Of a DNA stretch of 24,498 nucleotides, positions 1-9,546 are shown piece by piece (the first letter of the stretch is position 1; each line of letters begins with the position of its first letter). Position numbers and translations under genes: made by a program. The notes under the pieces were generated by a model. The model searched no databases and had not been told where the DNA came from. It saw nothing but the letters and a program-made list of their open reading frames with translations. Origin of the DNA: Thamnocephalis sphaerospora (lineage: Eukaryota; Zoopagomycota; Zoopagomycetes; Zoopagales; Sigmoideomycetaceae); the NCBI GenBank assembly GCA_003614735.1, contig KZ992641.1:1-24498 (forward strand), read 5' to 3'.

Positions 1-404
1 ATCATCGTGTGTCCGCTGAAAATGTTGTCTGTACAGGCCTTGACGTCGCCGATCAGCATCTTGATGCCCATCCAAAACACATCCAGCACTGGCGTGCCTG
101 CAATCGATACCGGCTGGCAACCGCGCTTGGGCGGCGGAAGCGTTGTCACCGAAAGGGTCACAGCACGGTAGAGATAGAGCGAGCCGGTCAGCCAGAAGAG
201 GCGACGTATCACGATCTGTCGTGCCGCCCAGGTTGGGCAGAACCAGAGCACGCCAATGACCGTCATGCCTAGCAGGGAAAGAACAAAGAAATCCGGCAGC
301 CACTCCTCCTTGAGATGGTTGAACGCCTCAAAGCCCACGTCAAACAGCCCCTCCTGTCCACCTCGGTTCTCGATCCATCGCGTGTCCGACACCTGCTGTT
401 GCAT
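1..404 (-). CDS. PAP2-type sphingomyelin-synthase-like membrane protein, 5' part only
   Basis: The reverse strand reads from an ATG at 404-402 without a stop to the left edge, so only about 134 N-terminal residues are present. The frame begins MQQQVSDTRW. It contains a hydrophobic segment (WLPDFFVLSLLGMTVIGVLW) and a second one ending in RAVTLSVTTLP. A Pro-Pro-x-x-x-Cys stretch and a terminal FSGHT motif follow. Arg-x-x-T...TTLP plus a Cys and SGHT is the signature of the PAP2_C / sphingomyelin-synthase-related family, in which the His of SGHT belongs to the catalytic His-His-Asp triad. The remaining triad residues should lie beyond the left edge. Such enzymes transfer phospho-head groups onto ceramide or diacylglycerol in Golgi, ER or plasma membrane; the substrate cannot be told here. 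It is transcribed away from the GST gene. The start is the first in-frame ATG ahead of the conserved region; an upstream exon is not excluded. Confidence 0.72.
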   Translation of the reverse strand, partial: MQQQVSDTRWIENRGGQEGLFDVGFEAFNHLKEEWLPDFFVLSLLGMTVIGVLWFCPTWAARQIVIRRLFWLTGSLYLYRAVTLSVTTLPPPKRGCQPVSIAGTPVLDVFWMGIKMLIGDVKACTDNIFSGHTM

Positions 405-670
405 GCAGTTGCGCCGTGTCGTCCGCCATTGCCATCGACGGCACAGCCTGCTTTTTTGCGTTCCTGGCAAATCTTTGTCTCAATCGCCAGTTATTTGGAC
501 GAGCGAGCGCAACGCGGCGCGTCTGCTCGCTGGTCGGATGTCTGGCCTGGCCTACCATTCCTATCTGTACACACGTACATAAAGGCGTGCGCACTTTAGG
601 ATGTGTACCGCTATATACCATAGTATGATGTGTTTATGAATATCTGCCCAGTGTACATCATGCTCGCACG

Positions 671-1356
671 CTACACCTCTCGACTGGCAATATACTCGCG
701 CAGCGCAGGACGCGCCCGCACCGCTTCAACCAGAACGCGCAACCGTGGATGCTCGTCCAGGGACAGGTCCTTGCTGTCGGCTGTGAGCGCATAGATGTAA
801 AAGTCGGCATAGGAGATTTCGCTGCCGAGCAGGTACGGGCCACTGTCATGGCGGCCAAGGTAGGTGTCCAGTGCGTGGATGAACCGCGGCCGCTCTTCTT
901 CAACGAATTTGCGACGCACCTCGGGTGTGGCAGGGTGGAAGATGAGCGTGTTGTGCCTTTTCTGCCAGTCGCTCGCCACATCGGCGGCAGCATCCACTAG
1001 GTAGGTATCGTCTGCGTTGTGCGCATGATACTTGCCTGTCACGCATGATGAGCAGGCTGTGTGTACCAGTGCAGCTCCGTCAAGACGCGTCACTTACCCA
1101 GGCGCTGGGATAAATAGCGTAGCGTCGGAATCAGCTGCGAATATGCTTGGTTGCCAATCTCCACGACAGGAAGACCGCCGTAAGGCGACTTTTCCGATTC
1201 GATAAAAGCTCCCCGCTGGCTGGGCCACTCGGAGCGCTGGTGTCGATGCGATTCGTGCTGGACACCGGCATCAGAAAGAAGCAGGTACAGCGAGCCGACA
1301 CGCCCGTGACCGGGTACATCAAAAAAGTGGACTTTGACGGGACCAGTGATAGACAT
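671..1356 (-). CDS. Glutathione S-transferase-like protein (two exons)
   Basis: Exon 1 is 1356-1098 and exon 2 is 1035-671, separated by a 62-nt GT-AG intron (1036-1097, donor GTAAGT, acceptor GACAG). Joining restores one frame of 208 codons with stop, so 207 aa, a normal cytosolic GST length. Residues 1-85 form the thioredoxin-like N domain: KVHFFDVPGHGRVG opens it, and the cis-Pro motif GGLPVVEIG precedes SQLIPTLRYLSQRLGKY. The rest is the helical C domain (RPRFIHALDTYLGR, then LLGSEISYADFYIYAL with the N-capping Ser-x-x-Asp). The expected role is glutathione conjugation or peroxide reduction in the cytosol. The residue that aligns with the catalytic Tyr of sigma/alpha-like GSTs appears to be Phe11, so activity or class is uncertain. 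The layout resembles fungal sigma-like GSTs; I cannot name an orthologue. Confidence 0.85.
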
Positions 1357-1677
1357 GATGGCGGTGCAGGAATGGTTTTGCGGGGATGGAAGGTGCGCAA
1401 TGCTTGGTATGCTTGCTCTGTCTCGACGCGCGCTCTACTTATACACGGTACGGCGGCAATGACGATGGCATCACGCATTACAGGTCTCCAATCACGTCAC
1501 TTGCTAAAACGCAACTGATGTGCTTGCTGAGCTGATGATCAATAGCGTCTCGGACCGCAATCCAAATCGAATCAAGTATTTTGTACGACGCACACATATA
1601 TGTGTTGAATAGCGTAGATCACGCAATGATCGTCGCTACTTGATACATCAATAGGCTGGTGCACTGCCGCCATAGGT
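1357..1677. other. Spacer upstream of the GST gene, no gene seen
   Basis: This stretch of about 320 bases holds the GST promoter side and the 3' side of the doubtful small gene at 1678. A short AT-rich, alternating tract (cacacatatatgtg) occurs near 1593. I see no convincing reading frame or RNA gene. Confidence 0.4.
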
Positions 1678-2077
1678 CTAGATAAAGCGCACGTCTAGAT
1701 CAATGCCAGCCGATTTATCCAGCGCTGCTTTGGTGTTCTTCAAGTAGGGCGAGGCATGGGCTGTGCTTGGTGCGCCTCTCGAACAACACCAAGACGACGA
1801 GGTTTGATTCACGAGCCGAAACCGAGCGTGCTCGGCGCTGACGGCGCTACCATATGCCGTTGCGCTGTCCATTGTCGGACACTGGAGAATCCCGGTCAGC
1901 AAGGAGAATAAAACGCAGTTTGTCCCTGGCAGCACATGTATTACGAGAACCAGGAATACCGTTGTTCATTGTCTCTATGACATCGGACAATGTCGCAGGG
2001 ACAAACCCGGCAACTCCAGCAATACCGCAAGACGCTGTCAGCGGCAGGTGCAGGGTTAATGCGCCCCTTGGCCGCAT
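1678..2077 (-). CDS. Possible small spliced gene, unknown product
   Basis: The reverse strand has two short open stretches that become one frame of 122 codons if a 34-nt intron (1926-1959, GTATTC...GCCAG) is removed; the phases match exactly. The predicted 121-aa product would begin MRPRGALTLHLPLTASCG. It has a hydrophobic middle (NCVLFSLLTGILQC) and ends in a polar stretch, SPYLKNTKAALDKSAG, followed by IDLDVRFI and a stop. I recognise no family. The case for it is the phase match, the protein-like composition on both sides and the recurrence of 34-43-nt introns elsewhere in the window. The case against is the small size and the lack of any known motif. It might be a chance frame. Confidence 0.28.
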
Positions 2078-2416
2078 ATAGCAGCCGCAAGCTCAATGGT
2101 TGGTGCTGTACTGGCCTTGTGCACGCTAGATATCTCGTGTTATTGTGGTGAAAGCCTGGCCACATGGCCGCTTTGTATCGGCCTGTGTCGCACACGGGCT
2201 TGCCAACCATCCGTGTATCTCGTGCACACGCCTTCAGAGTTTACGGGGGAGCTGCAGCCTCCTTCATGCGGCACCCTGTGCCCAGTTTGCTTTTGCGCCA
2301 TCTGCCTTTGCTAAAGCCCTTGTGGCCCCAGCATGCCGTTTTTTTGCCGCGCGCAGGTGTTCTGGCCGCTACGCTCAAAGATCGGGAATGAGCACAGTGC
2401 AGCCCGCAGGTGTGAA
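2078..2416. other. Spacer before tRNA-Lys, no gene seen
   Basis: About 340 bases with only short overlapping frames that show no motifs, splice-consistent joins or codon pattern. It would serve as upstream flank of the tRNA gene. Confidence 0.4.
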
Positions 2417-2489
2417 GCCCGGTTAGCTCAATCGGTAGAGCGTGAGACTCTTAATCTCAAGGTTGCGGGTTCGACCCCCGCATTGGGCT
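2417..2489 (+). tRNA. tRNA-Lys, anticodon CUU
   Basis: A complete 73-nt cloverleaf without intron. The acceptor arms GCCCGGT / ATTGGGC pair with two G-U wobbles. The D arm is GCTC...GAGC. The anticodon stem TGAGA/TCTCA encloses the loop CTCTTAA, giving CTT at positions 34-36 (reads AAG, Lys). The T arm is GCGGG-TTCGACC-CCCGC. Box A (TTAGCTCAATCGG) and box B (GGTTCGACCCC) are present for TFIIIC binding. The CCA end is not encoded, as expected for a nuclear gene. Confidence 0.97.
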
Positions 2490-2493
2490 TTTT
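2489..2493 (+). terminator. RNA polymerase III T-run terminator
   Basis: Five consecutive T residues follow the tRNA acceptor stem directly, the usual Pol III stop. Confidence 0.75.
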
Positions 2494-2888
2494 GCTGCCA
2501 TCCTTTGCCCGTATTCTCTGCGGCCACTTGGTGACGCGGTGGATTTTAAACTCAGCCGAGACAGCCATATCAATAGCGCTGTGTTGCACGCCTTGGGTGG
2601 CGCCTTACCTTTTGTTGTCCATATGCGGTAATACAGCCCACAAAGCAGCTTGTCGACGCTGCCATCCCGCATAGACTTCGTAACGGGTGACCGCAAGCCT
2701 AATTCGGCTTCGCCAAGTACCTCTTTGCTGTCCAACGCCCCACCACCAGCCCACCGTCAGCCCACCGTCGTTGCATACTGTTTATCTGTCTTTTACCAGT
2801 CTTCTGTGTTTAATCGTTTGTCGTGCATTTCTTTTCCGCCCTGCAAAAGTTCTGGCCAGGCAGTGGGTGCGCTGCCAACTGCTCTGCC
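2494..2888. other. Promoter-side spacer of the Rho-GEF gene
   Basis: Roughly 400 bases between the tRNA terminator and the first in-frame ATG of the Rho-GEF gene. It contains an imperfect direct repeat (cagcccaccgtcagcccaccgtc, near 2750-2770). The Rho-GEF frame is open for a further 66 bases upstream of its ATG but without an ATG. No separate gene is supported. Confidence 0.4.
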
Positions 2889-5452
2889 ATGTTCAATTGG
2901 AGGGGAATTAGCCGTGACCGCAGCAAGAGCTCTAGCTCGGTCAATTGCAGCAGCAGCGTTGCTACGGAGGAGTGTGTCTCTGAATTCAGCACGTCCCATG
3001 ACGTGAGCGTTGACCTGTCACCATGCCCGATCGATGCCTCCCAGCACGAGTCTTCGCCTAGCAGCGATCAGTACAGTCGTGCGGCCGTAACCAGTATTAG
3101 CGAGGAGAGCGAAGGCAGCTCCGGATTCTTTAGCGCGGAATCTAGCTGGGCCAGCACACCGGCCGGCTACAGTGCCAATAATGTCGCTGGCCCTAGCCAG
3201 GATACGAGCCATCTGCTGTACCCCTCGTTGACCAGGAACAACATTGGAAGTGACTCTAACTTTAGCTACCAAAGCCGCGCTGTCCCTGACGGTCATCGCC
3301 ATGAGGGCAACAGCACCGGCAGCCGCAGCTCACGAGGCGTGCGTGGCTGGCCATATCTAGAAACACCAATGAACAAATCCGGCCTACTTTACTGCGACAA
3401 TACAGGCCCTGACGGTTTGGTCTCCGCCACGAACCACGTGTCAACCTCCATTCTTACAGCCATTGGCGCACTGAGTAAGCCTGTTGGTAGGTGTATGCGC
3501 TTCAAGTGCCAGCGTGTATACACCGTACTAACGCACCTACAACGTGGTAGCAACGGGAGCCATCGCCTCTTCCTTTGCTCTTGAGCGGCCGGTTCGCTTC
3601 GGAGGCAACTATAAGCAGCTTGAGGATGATGAGGCAGTCTTTGTTGCGCAGCTAGAGTATATGCGCGACTACTATATGCGGCCACTTCTTGGCAAGGACT
3701 GTGCGCCGACGATGCTGTCGCCGCCAGAGACCGAGCAGCGGCCAAAGCGACTGTCGCGGTTTCGCGTCAAGAGCCTTTCCAAGCTGCTGCCGCGCCGTAA
3801 AAGTGCGGCCAATACGCGCAGCAGCGACGGAAGCAGCAATGGCGACAGAGATGCACCTGGCTCGACAGCGAGCCAGCTAAGCAGCAGCTGGAGTCAGAGT
3901 ACGTTTACTGGGCATTCGACGAGCAGTGGCCATGCTAGCAGCAGCGGAACCTTTAGTACGGACAGCAGTGTCAGCAACGTGTTTGTTTCCAATACTGCGC
4001 GCGCGCAGGGAAGTATCGCACGCGAAGATCTCAAACAGTCGTTCTACAATCCGCTCGATGGCACTGAAAAGGTCATCTCGGCACCGTTCAGCTCTTTGTT
4101 CAAGCTGATTGAATTGCATACGCGTTTTTTAATGGCTCTAAAACGAGAGTGAGTACAAGAGGCGTGCATTTTGTAGCACCGGTGCTAACATACTCATTCC
4201 TGCGCGAACGCACGTGTTATTCTGCTGCAGAAGACCGCTGGATGGACGGCCCGAGGTTGTGACATCTCTGCTACTTGACCATGTACGGACCCATGGCATG
4301 CATCCGAGTAGACTGCATGTGTTAACGCGTTCTCGGCGGCGACAGGTGCCTCGTCTGTCCTGCTATTACAAGTTTGCCTATGATCACCCGATGGCGCTAT
4401 GCAAGTTTGAAACGCTGGTGTTTCTCGACAAACAGCTAGCCAAGGCCATCGAGGTGAGCGGACGGCGCCCGGTGTAGCCGACGGCATAATCTTGGGGTGC
4501 CGCTGCTAACATGCGCCGCGCCCAGATACGCGATGACGCGTCGCCATATGCAGGTCTGCGGGCACTGTTATTCACCGTTCCCGTGTCGCGCATCTGGTAC
4601 TATGGCGGTGTGCTGCGCAGCATCCATAGGCGCATGGGAAACGCGCTGCCCAGACAGCTGCTGAACAAGCTGGAGCTCTGCTTGCGCAACCTGGAAAAAC
4701 TAGCACGGCATCTATGGCCTATGTAAGTCCCGCCGGTCGAGTACGCTGCACTTGACGCTTATTCTCTGGACGGCATACAGAATGCATCATGTGGCAAACA
4801 TGCAGCGGGTCGCCTTGATGCAGCGCAATCTTGCCGGCCTCAAGCGGACGCTCATGACACCTACGCAGCAGATCCACCATTTGGACACGCTCGAGTTTCG
4901 CGTGCACGAAGACACAGCTTCCTGGTGCAAGGCCTCGGCCATCCTGCTCTCCGACCGGCTGCTGCTGCTCCGAGAAAAGGGTGGGCGCAACAATCGCTTC
5001 ACGCTTCGGGTAAGCCCGCAAATACGCCGGCGTGACATGTACATCCGTGTCACTCACCGAGAGCGTGTGCGGCGTAGATGGGCGTGTTTTTTGCCGAGTC
5101 GACATTCACGTTCACCAAAAAGCTATTCAACAGTAATGCTGGTGGCTTCTACGTTCACCAGCCGCACCATGTGGACATACAGCTGCGTATTGTCAACAAG
5201 GAAGCCTTGCAGACGTGGCGCCACCTGCTTGCACAGCTTGGAACGCTGGATGATGCGGCTTCCATGGCATCACGTGCGCGAAGCAAGTCGTCCGACAGAA
5301 TCAAGTCTAACGGACGCTCCCCAGCACGGCGCCGAGCTGCCACGGACAGCACACCCCGTTCGCGAAAGGAGCAGGGCTACGCGGCCCAGGGCGCCTTTTT
5401 CGGTCTCACCAATGTCATGAGCGGCGGCCAGAATGCGTCGTTTTTGCTCTAG
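2889..5452 (+). CDS. Rho guanine-nucleotide exchange factor (DH-PH), six exons
   Basis: Exons: 2889-3486, 3551-4148, 4231-4453, 4526-4722, 4781-5009 and 5078-5452. All five introns (58-82 nt) are GT-AG and all phases match, giving 740 codons (739 aa). Intron 1 has a TACTAAC branch site; introns 2 and 3 have GCTAAC. Residues 1-200 are a Ser-rich, probably disordered N-terminus. A Dbl-homology domain begins near 226 (FVAQLEYMRDYYMRPLLG). It resumes at about 374 (SSLFKLIELHTRFLMAL), then YYKFAYDHPMALCKFETLV, and ends around 540-560. A PH domain spans about 570-675 (ILLSDRLLLLRE, later LQTWRHLLAQLG). Such proteins load GTP onto Rho/Cdc42-type GTPases at the membrane, controlling polarity and wall synthesis. 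About 115 Ser-rich residues interrupt the DH domain. The target GTPase cannot be assigned. Confidence 0.85.
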
Positions 5453-5538
5453 TGCGCGCATTACAGCGTGAGCAGGTATTTGTCGGCAGCTCCTTTTCAG
5501 CATTCGACTACACTACCAATCTATTTATTTGGCCTTGC

Positions 5539-5562
5539 CACACACACACATACACACACACA
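5539..5562. repeat. CA dinucleotide microsatellite
   Basis: An interrupted (CA)n tract of about 24 bases with one T interruption lies 87 bases past the Rho-GEF stop, in the spacer between convergent genes. Confidence 0.85.
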
Positions 5563-5877
5563 TTCTCATTTTCACGTATACACTTGTGGTCAAACACCGC
5601 CACAGTGCTGGCTCACGTACGATATTATCCCAATAAATCCACCAACATAGCTATGGCGATGGTCAACGACAAGGATTGTGTACGAGCACGTGTGAAAAGT
5701 GTGTGTATTAGCACCTGTGATTTCGGTTATGCCGATACTGCAGACAACGCCCGGATGAGAAAGCTCAGAGGGGCAGATCGAGTCGGACAGGTGCCGACCG
5801 TTTTGCCGTGGGATGGCATGGGAAAGGACGTGATATAGAGGGCGCCGAGCACAGGTGCAGGCAGGCTGCGTGCCGAT

Positions 5878-6045
5878 ATGGCCGAGCAAATTGCCCACAC
5901 TAGCAGTGAGCCATTGGAAAGAGCAAATGCACAAAGGAAGAAAAAGAAAGGCACAGCGTCAGCGGCCAAAAGGGACCGCCAACCTTGCGGGAATGCAAAC
6001 GGAAACAAAAAGCAAACGAATACGAAAAGGCGATCCAGCTGTTGA
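5878..6045 (+). CDS. Small very basic open frame, doubtful
   Basis: An ATG frame of 56 codons opens MAEQIAHTSSEPLERANAQR. It continues with a run of Lys (KKKKGTASAAKRDRQ) and ends KRRSSC. The composition resembles small RNA- or ribosome-associated basic proteins but no family motif is visible. Another frame across the same bases is also open (about 5855-6220) and equally Lys/Arg-rich, so the base composition alone can produce this. An upstream exon around 5653-5800 is conceivable but I could not find phase-matching junctions. It lies in the spacer between convergent genes. Confidence 0.18.
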   Translation: MAEQIAHTSSEPLERANAQRKKKKGTASAAKRDRQPCGNANGNKKQTNTKRRSSC

Positions 6046-6112
6046 CCGTCTTTTGGAGCGTATGGAGGGTAGAAGAGTGCTTGCTGAACTTGCAGCAGGG
6101 TGGGCAGTGCTG

Positions 6113-8476
6113 CTAGGAGCAGATGGAGCAGGTGTCATTTTCTGGTACACAGCCGTAATCGTCGCGGCCACAGCTGAGCTCGTACAGCGCCACTTCGACG
6201 ACGGTAGGAGCGCTGCGTGATGTGGGTGCTATCACGCGTACATGGACCTGCGCCTCGCTGAAGCGCAGCGTGATGCAGGCCGTGTGGCTGCCATCTGCAT
6301 TCTGGTGCCAGCGGTTGATGGGTTCTTCGAGATAGCTGAGGCCGCTTTCTGCGGTCAGACGCGCCTGAAACACATCTGGAAGCGCACGCCACCGGGGCCA
6401 TTTCTTTTCCACCACGGCATGGCTGTAGCGCAGGCGCCAGTGTACCTCGAAACTAGCGATGGTTGGCAGCGACGAAATAGGCCGACGTATAATGGACGCA
6501 ATGCTAATGGCCGTCATTTCGCCATCGTCATCGTCGTCGCTTTCGGATTGCCCATCCGGCGCATTCGCATAGCCAGCGCTGCTGCCATCGTGGTGATGGG
6601 TATCGTCTGCACGCAAAGGCGCAGCCGATGTGCGTCTGCGTCTCCGGGTCAACCCCTCATCCAGATGGCCAGAAATAGCAGCCGTTAAAGATTCGACCGA
6701 GCGGCAATGAGCCCTGGTAGCCTCATTCTCACTCGGAGAAGACATGCTCCGGCCCTTGGTTGGTGTTGGCACGGCCGGCCAGGGCGTATCCGGGTCGTGT
6801 GTGCATGGAAAGGTACGGTTACGCAGCGAATGCGTGTCGCCGCTCTTGCGTGGCACGCCTCCGGACGACAGCGAGGCCGGCGACGGCGAAGCATCGTTGC
6901 AGATGACCCACTCGCTGCCCGTGCCCGTGCCAGCGCTAGAAATATGGCCATATTTTTCATCGCTAGGACCAGCAAGGTCGCCGCCGTCATCGCTGCTGCC
7001 GTCACTGCCAGCGGATGTGCCCAGTACTTCTGCCAGAGACGCACTTGGAACGGGAGGGGGCGGTCGCACAATCCACAGACGCAAAACACCTTGGGCATTC
7101 CAGCCGCGCTCTAGCAATGCCACGTTTACGCTGTTGGATCGATGCAGCTGGTCATTCCAGTGGGGATATTGCTGTGTACTTTTGTTGGAGGTGGACTGGC
7201 ATTCGGTCAAGCGCAGGCTTAGCGTCGGATGTTCATTGTGCAGCGCTAGCATGACAGGACGTCGACGGCGTCGAGTAAGGCGGCCGATCACACGTTCACA
7301 CACTGTCGTTCGGATAGACATGCTACTGCTGTTGCTGCAACAAGAGATCGATGCAGGCAAGAAAGAACGGGGCAATGTAGGGTAAGATAGTGGATGCTGT
7401 CGCGGGCTTTGGCGAAACAGGTAACCAAGAATAGGACTGTGATGGGCTAAACGATAGCTGACGCCACGGCACATTTCGTCAGGCCTGCGGCTATCTTTAT
7501 ATTGCCTGGCATCGGAGGAATACTGCATCAGAATAGCGCCCAGAAGCGCATGCACACTGGATGAGGCGGCATAAGGGAGGCCTGCATCCGACAAGGCGAG
7601 GCTGTAATAGATGGTCGGCCGATTACCAGATGTGGGGACACAGGCAGTCGCTTGGTAGGTCGCGTGTGCTGGTGGACAAGACAATGGCAGCCACACACGG
7701 GTCTAGCCAAGCGCAGCTGTGGGCGAGGGCGTACAGCTGCGTATCCGAAACATGCACGGCCACCGACGCTGCGGGCTCGCCAAAGCGGCTGCAGCTAGCG
7801 TGACAGGCACGCTGACTGTGCTCGCGGCAGGGATTTCATAGCTGAATCGGCGCGCATGCCAGAAGGCGTGTGTTTCGGAATGCAGCAGACTGGTTTGAGC
7901 CGATGCGGCCACATGTGCACACACCGCTGCTTTCATACAACGCTTGCAGCTATGTGCTCGGACCCGCACGTCCCACTAAATAAGCCGCGCCGCGGCGTAG
8001 TCGATGATTACCTGGAACGTCGCAGATGCATAGTCCTGCGTTTCGGCTGCTGTAGGGAAAGCCAAGCGAATGCAAACAGGCGCCCAGCCTTCGCACCCAC
8101 GGCGGGCGGCAGGGGCGTTGTGCTGACGCACTGCTGCACCGCGCGTACAGCCAGATGGCCGGGCCGCCGTGCAGCAACAGCATCTGTGACTTGCAGCGTA
8201 TGGTCGGGGTATCCGCACACTGACGAAATCGGACAGCGTGTCGTTTGCTATGCCTGCTGGCGCCACCGCGGCCACCGCCTTCCAGGGTAGACGTGCCGCG
8301 CGCGTTTGTGTCCGTCTTGCCGTGCTCGACGGGTTTGCCTTACGGACTGGATTTAGCAGGCCTTTGCGTAGCAGTGTATGGAGGAGCGGGGCTGCGTAAC
8401 GGTCAGCTTCAGACGGCCAACGGCCCAGGAATGCGTCGGTGTCGGCGTGTGCGTGAGCGCTCAGGCGCGTGGACAT
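6113..8476 (-). CDS. Large uncharacterised protein (about 753 aa), two short introns
   Basis: One reverse frame stays open from an ATG at 8476 to TAG at 6113 except for two stops. Each stop lies in a plausible phase-preserving intron: 7976-8011 (36 nt, GTAATC...TTTAG) and 7669-7734 (66 nt, GTACGC...CACCAG). The second intron is less certain. The product would be 753 aa. The N-terminal third has strand-like stretches (GWAPVCIRLAFPTAAETQ; RRFSYEIPAASTVSVPVTL) that recall arrestin-like beta sandwiches of fungal trafficking adaptors, but this is only an impression. The middle is Ser/Asp-rich and probably disordered, with Arg clusters. A folded-looking tail follows (SFEVHWRLRYSHAVVEKKW), ending in four clustered Cys. 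No catalytic motif is visible. It is convergent with the Rho-GEF gene. Confidence 0.55.
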
Positions 8477-8803
8477 GTGCACGCTTGGTTGTGTGCTTGT
8501 GTACGTACCGCCTGTTCACGGTCAGACAAGCATTTGTGCACACTCGCTGCATTCAGTGTTGGCTGCCTTTCTGGGCCAACGTAATGTAGGATGCGCCATA
8601 CTATGCGCTTCTGCAAGCGCTTTGGCCGGCAAATGCCCAGCCTTGCCAAGCAGTTTCCTCGCGCCCCTGCTACCGCGTGTAGGCGTCGTGTGTGCGTGCG
8701 CCTGTTGGGCGAGACGGCTCTCCGGTGAGGTGATGTCATAGGGTGCGGCCTATGGCGCGGACGTCGCGGACTTCCGCATCTGGGCGTTGGTAACAAGGGA
8801 ACC
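8477..8803. other. Spacer upstream of the large minus gene, no gene seen
   Basis: About 330 bases with no supported gene. Short frames on both strands lack motifs. It would hold the promoter of the minus-strand gene ending at 8476 and possibly that of the plus-strand candidate beginning near 8804. Confidence 0.35.
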
Positions 8804-9531
8804 ATGCCCAGTGGACAGACTGCAGGGTACAAGTTTCACAGCACTGTTGATTTGGATGGTAAACCAGCTGGGGCATGAGGCAGGACAAGCGCCGTGCGAT
8901 CAGCACTACCTTTTGCCTGTGGCTATCGGTGCACACTAGCAGTAACATCATCGGTGCTGTTTTTGCGTGTACGCGTGTAACTTGCACCGAGGTGGGTGGG
9001 GTCGGCAGTGGCCACGGCACTGGTGATGGCAGCAGCAGACATCGGGTGATGATGGGCTGCGTTGGCACGGCCGTTGGTCGCCGTTCGGCCTAAACGCTGC
9101 TGCGGACGGGCCGTGTTGATGATGGCTGCAGCGCTGCTCCGACCACCAGCACCACTACCAACCAGCACCACCGGCAGCCGCACCACCAGCAGCAGCGGCA
9201 TTAGCCTATCGGCTGCAGCGCTCACCGGTGAGTGGCGTTGGGCTGAGTGTGCTACACTACAGCCGCGTGACACCAGACATACAGCGTTTCGTTGGCACGC
9301 ATGCTACCATCGCTTGCAGACGGTGTGCTGCTTGTTGCCACCCCATCGTTGACCATATCGTGCTTTTCGTGGATGCACGCGGAACAGCGTGCAACGTTGC
9401 TGCAATGCTTCTGCACAGGCATTGGTGTGGCGCTACTCTGCGCAGCGCCATGGTGCTTCGCTCAGGGCGTTGTCTATGCTACGGCAAGTAGGCTAGGCGT
9501 TGAGGCATATACCGCATTTCTATTGGAATGA
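8804..9531 (+). CDS. Candidate multi-exon gene with hydrophobic C-terminus, structure unresolved
   Basis: The clearest part is the 3' end. A frame rich in Gln, His, Pro and Ala (HHYQPAPPAAAPPAAAALAY) ends at 9227 on a GTGAGT donor. Removing 9228-9276 (49 nt, ending CACCAG) joins it in phase to a last exon (9277-9531) encoding LARMLPSLADGVLLVATPS and a strongly hydrophobic GIGVALLCAAPWCF segment before a TGA at 9529. Upstream, protein-like fragments occur after the ATG at 8804 (MPSGQTAGYKFHSTVDLDG) and at about 8875-8985, but I could not fix the junctions. The start coordinate is a guess. A reverse-strand frame over 8925-9270 is also open, so strand is not certain. Function unknown; a single-pass or tail-anchored membrane protein would fit. 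Confidence 0.3.
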
Positions 9532-9546
9532 AGTTGGGCGTTGAGT

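Noticed and set aside
6242-7385. Plus-strand open frames opposite the large minus gene (for example 6744-7385)
   Set aside because: They overlap one another and mirror the codon pattern of the minus-strand gene, which has the longer frame and folded-looking segments. Treated as shadows.
9150-9215. A trinucleotide-rich stretch (accacc, cagcag) considered as a tandem repeat or CRISPR-like array
   Set aside because: There are no regular unit and spacer lengths. It is low-complexity coding for Pro/Ala/Gln/His.
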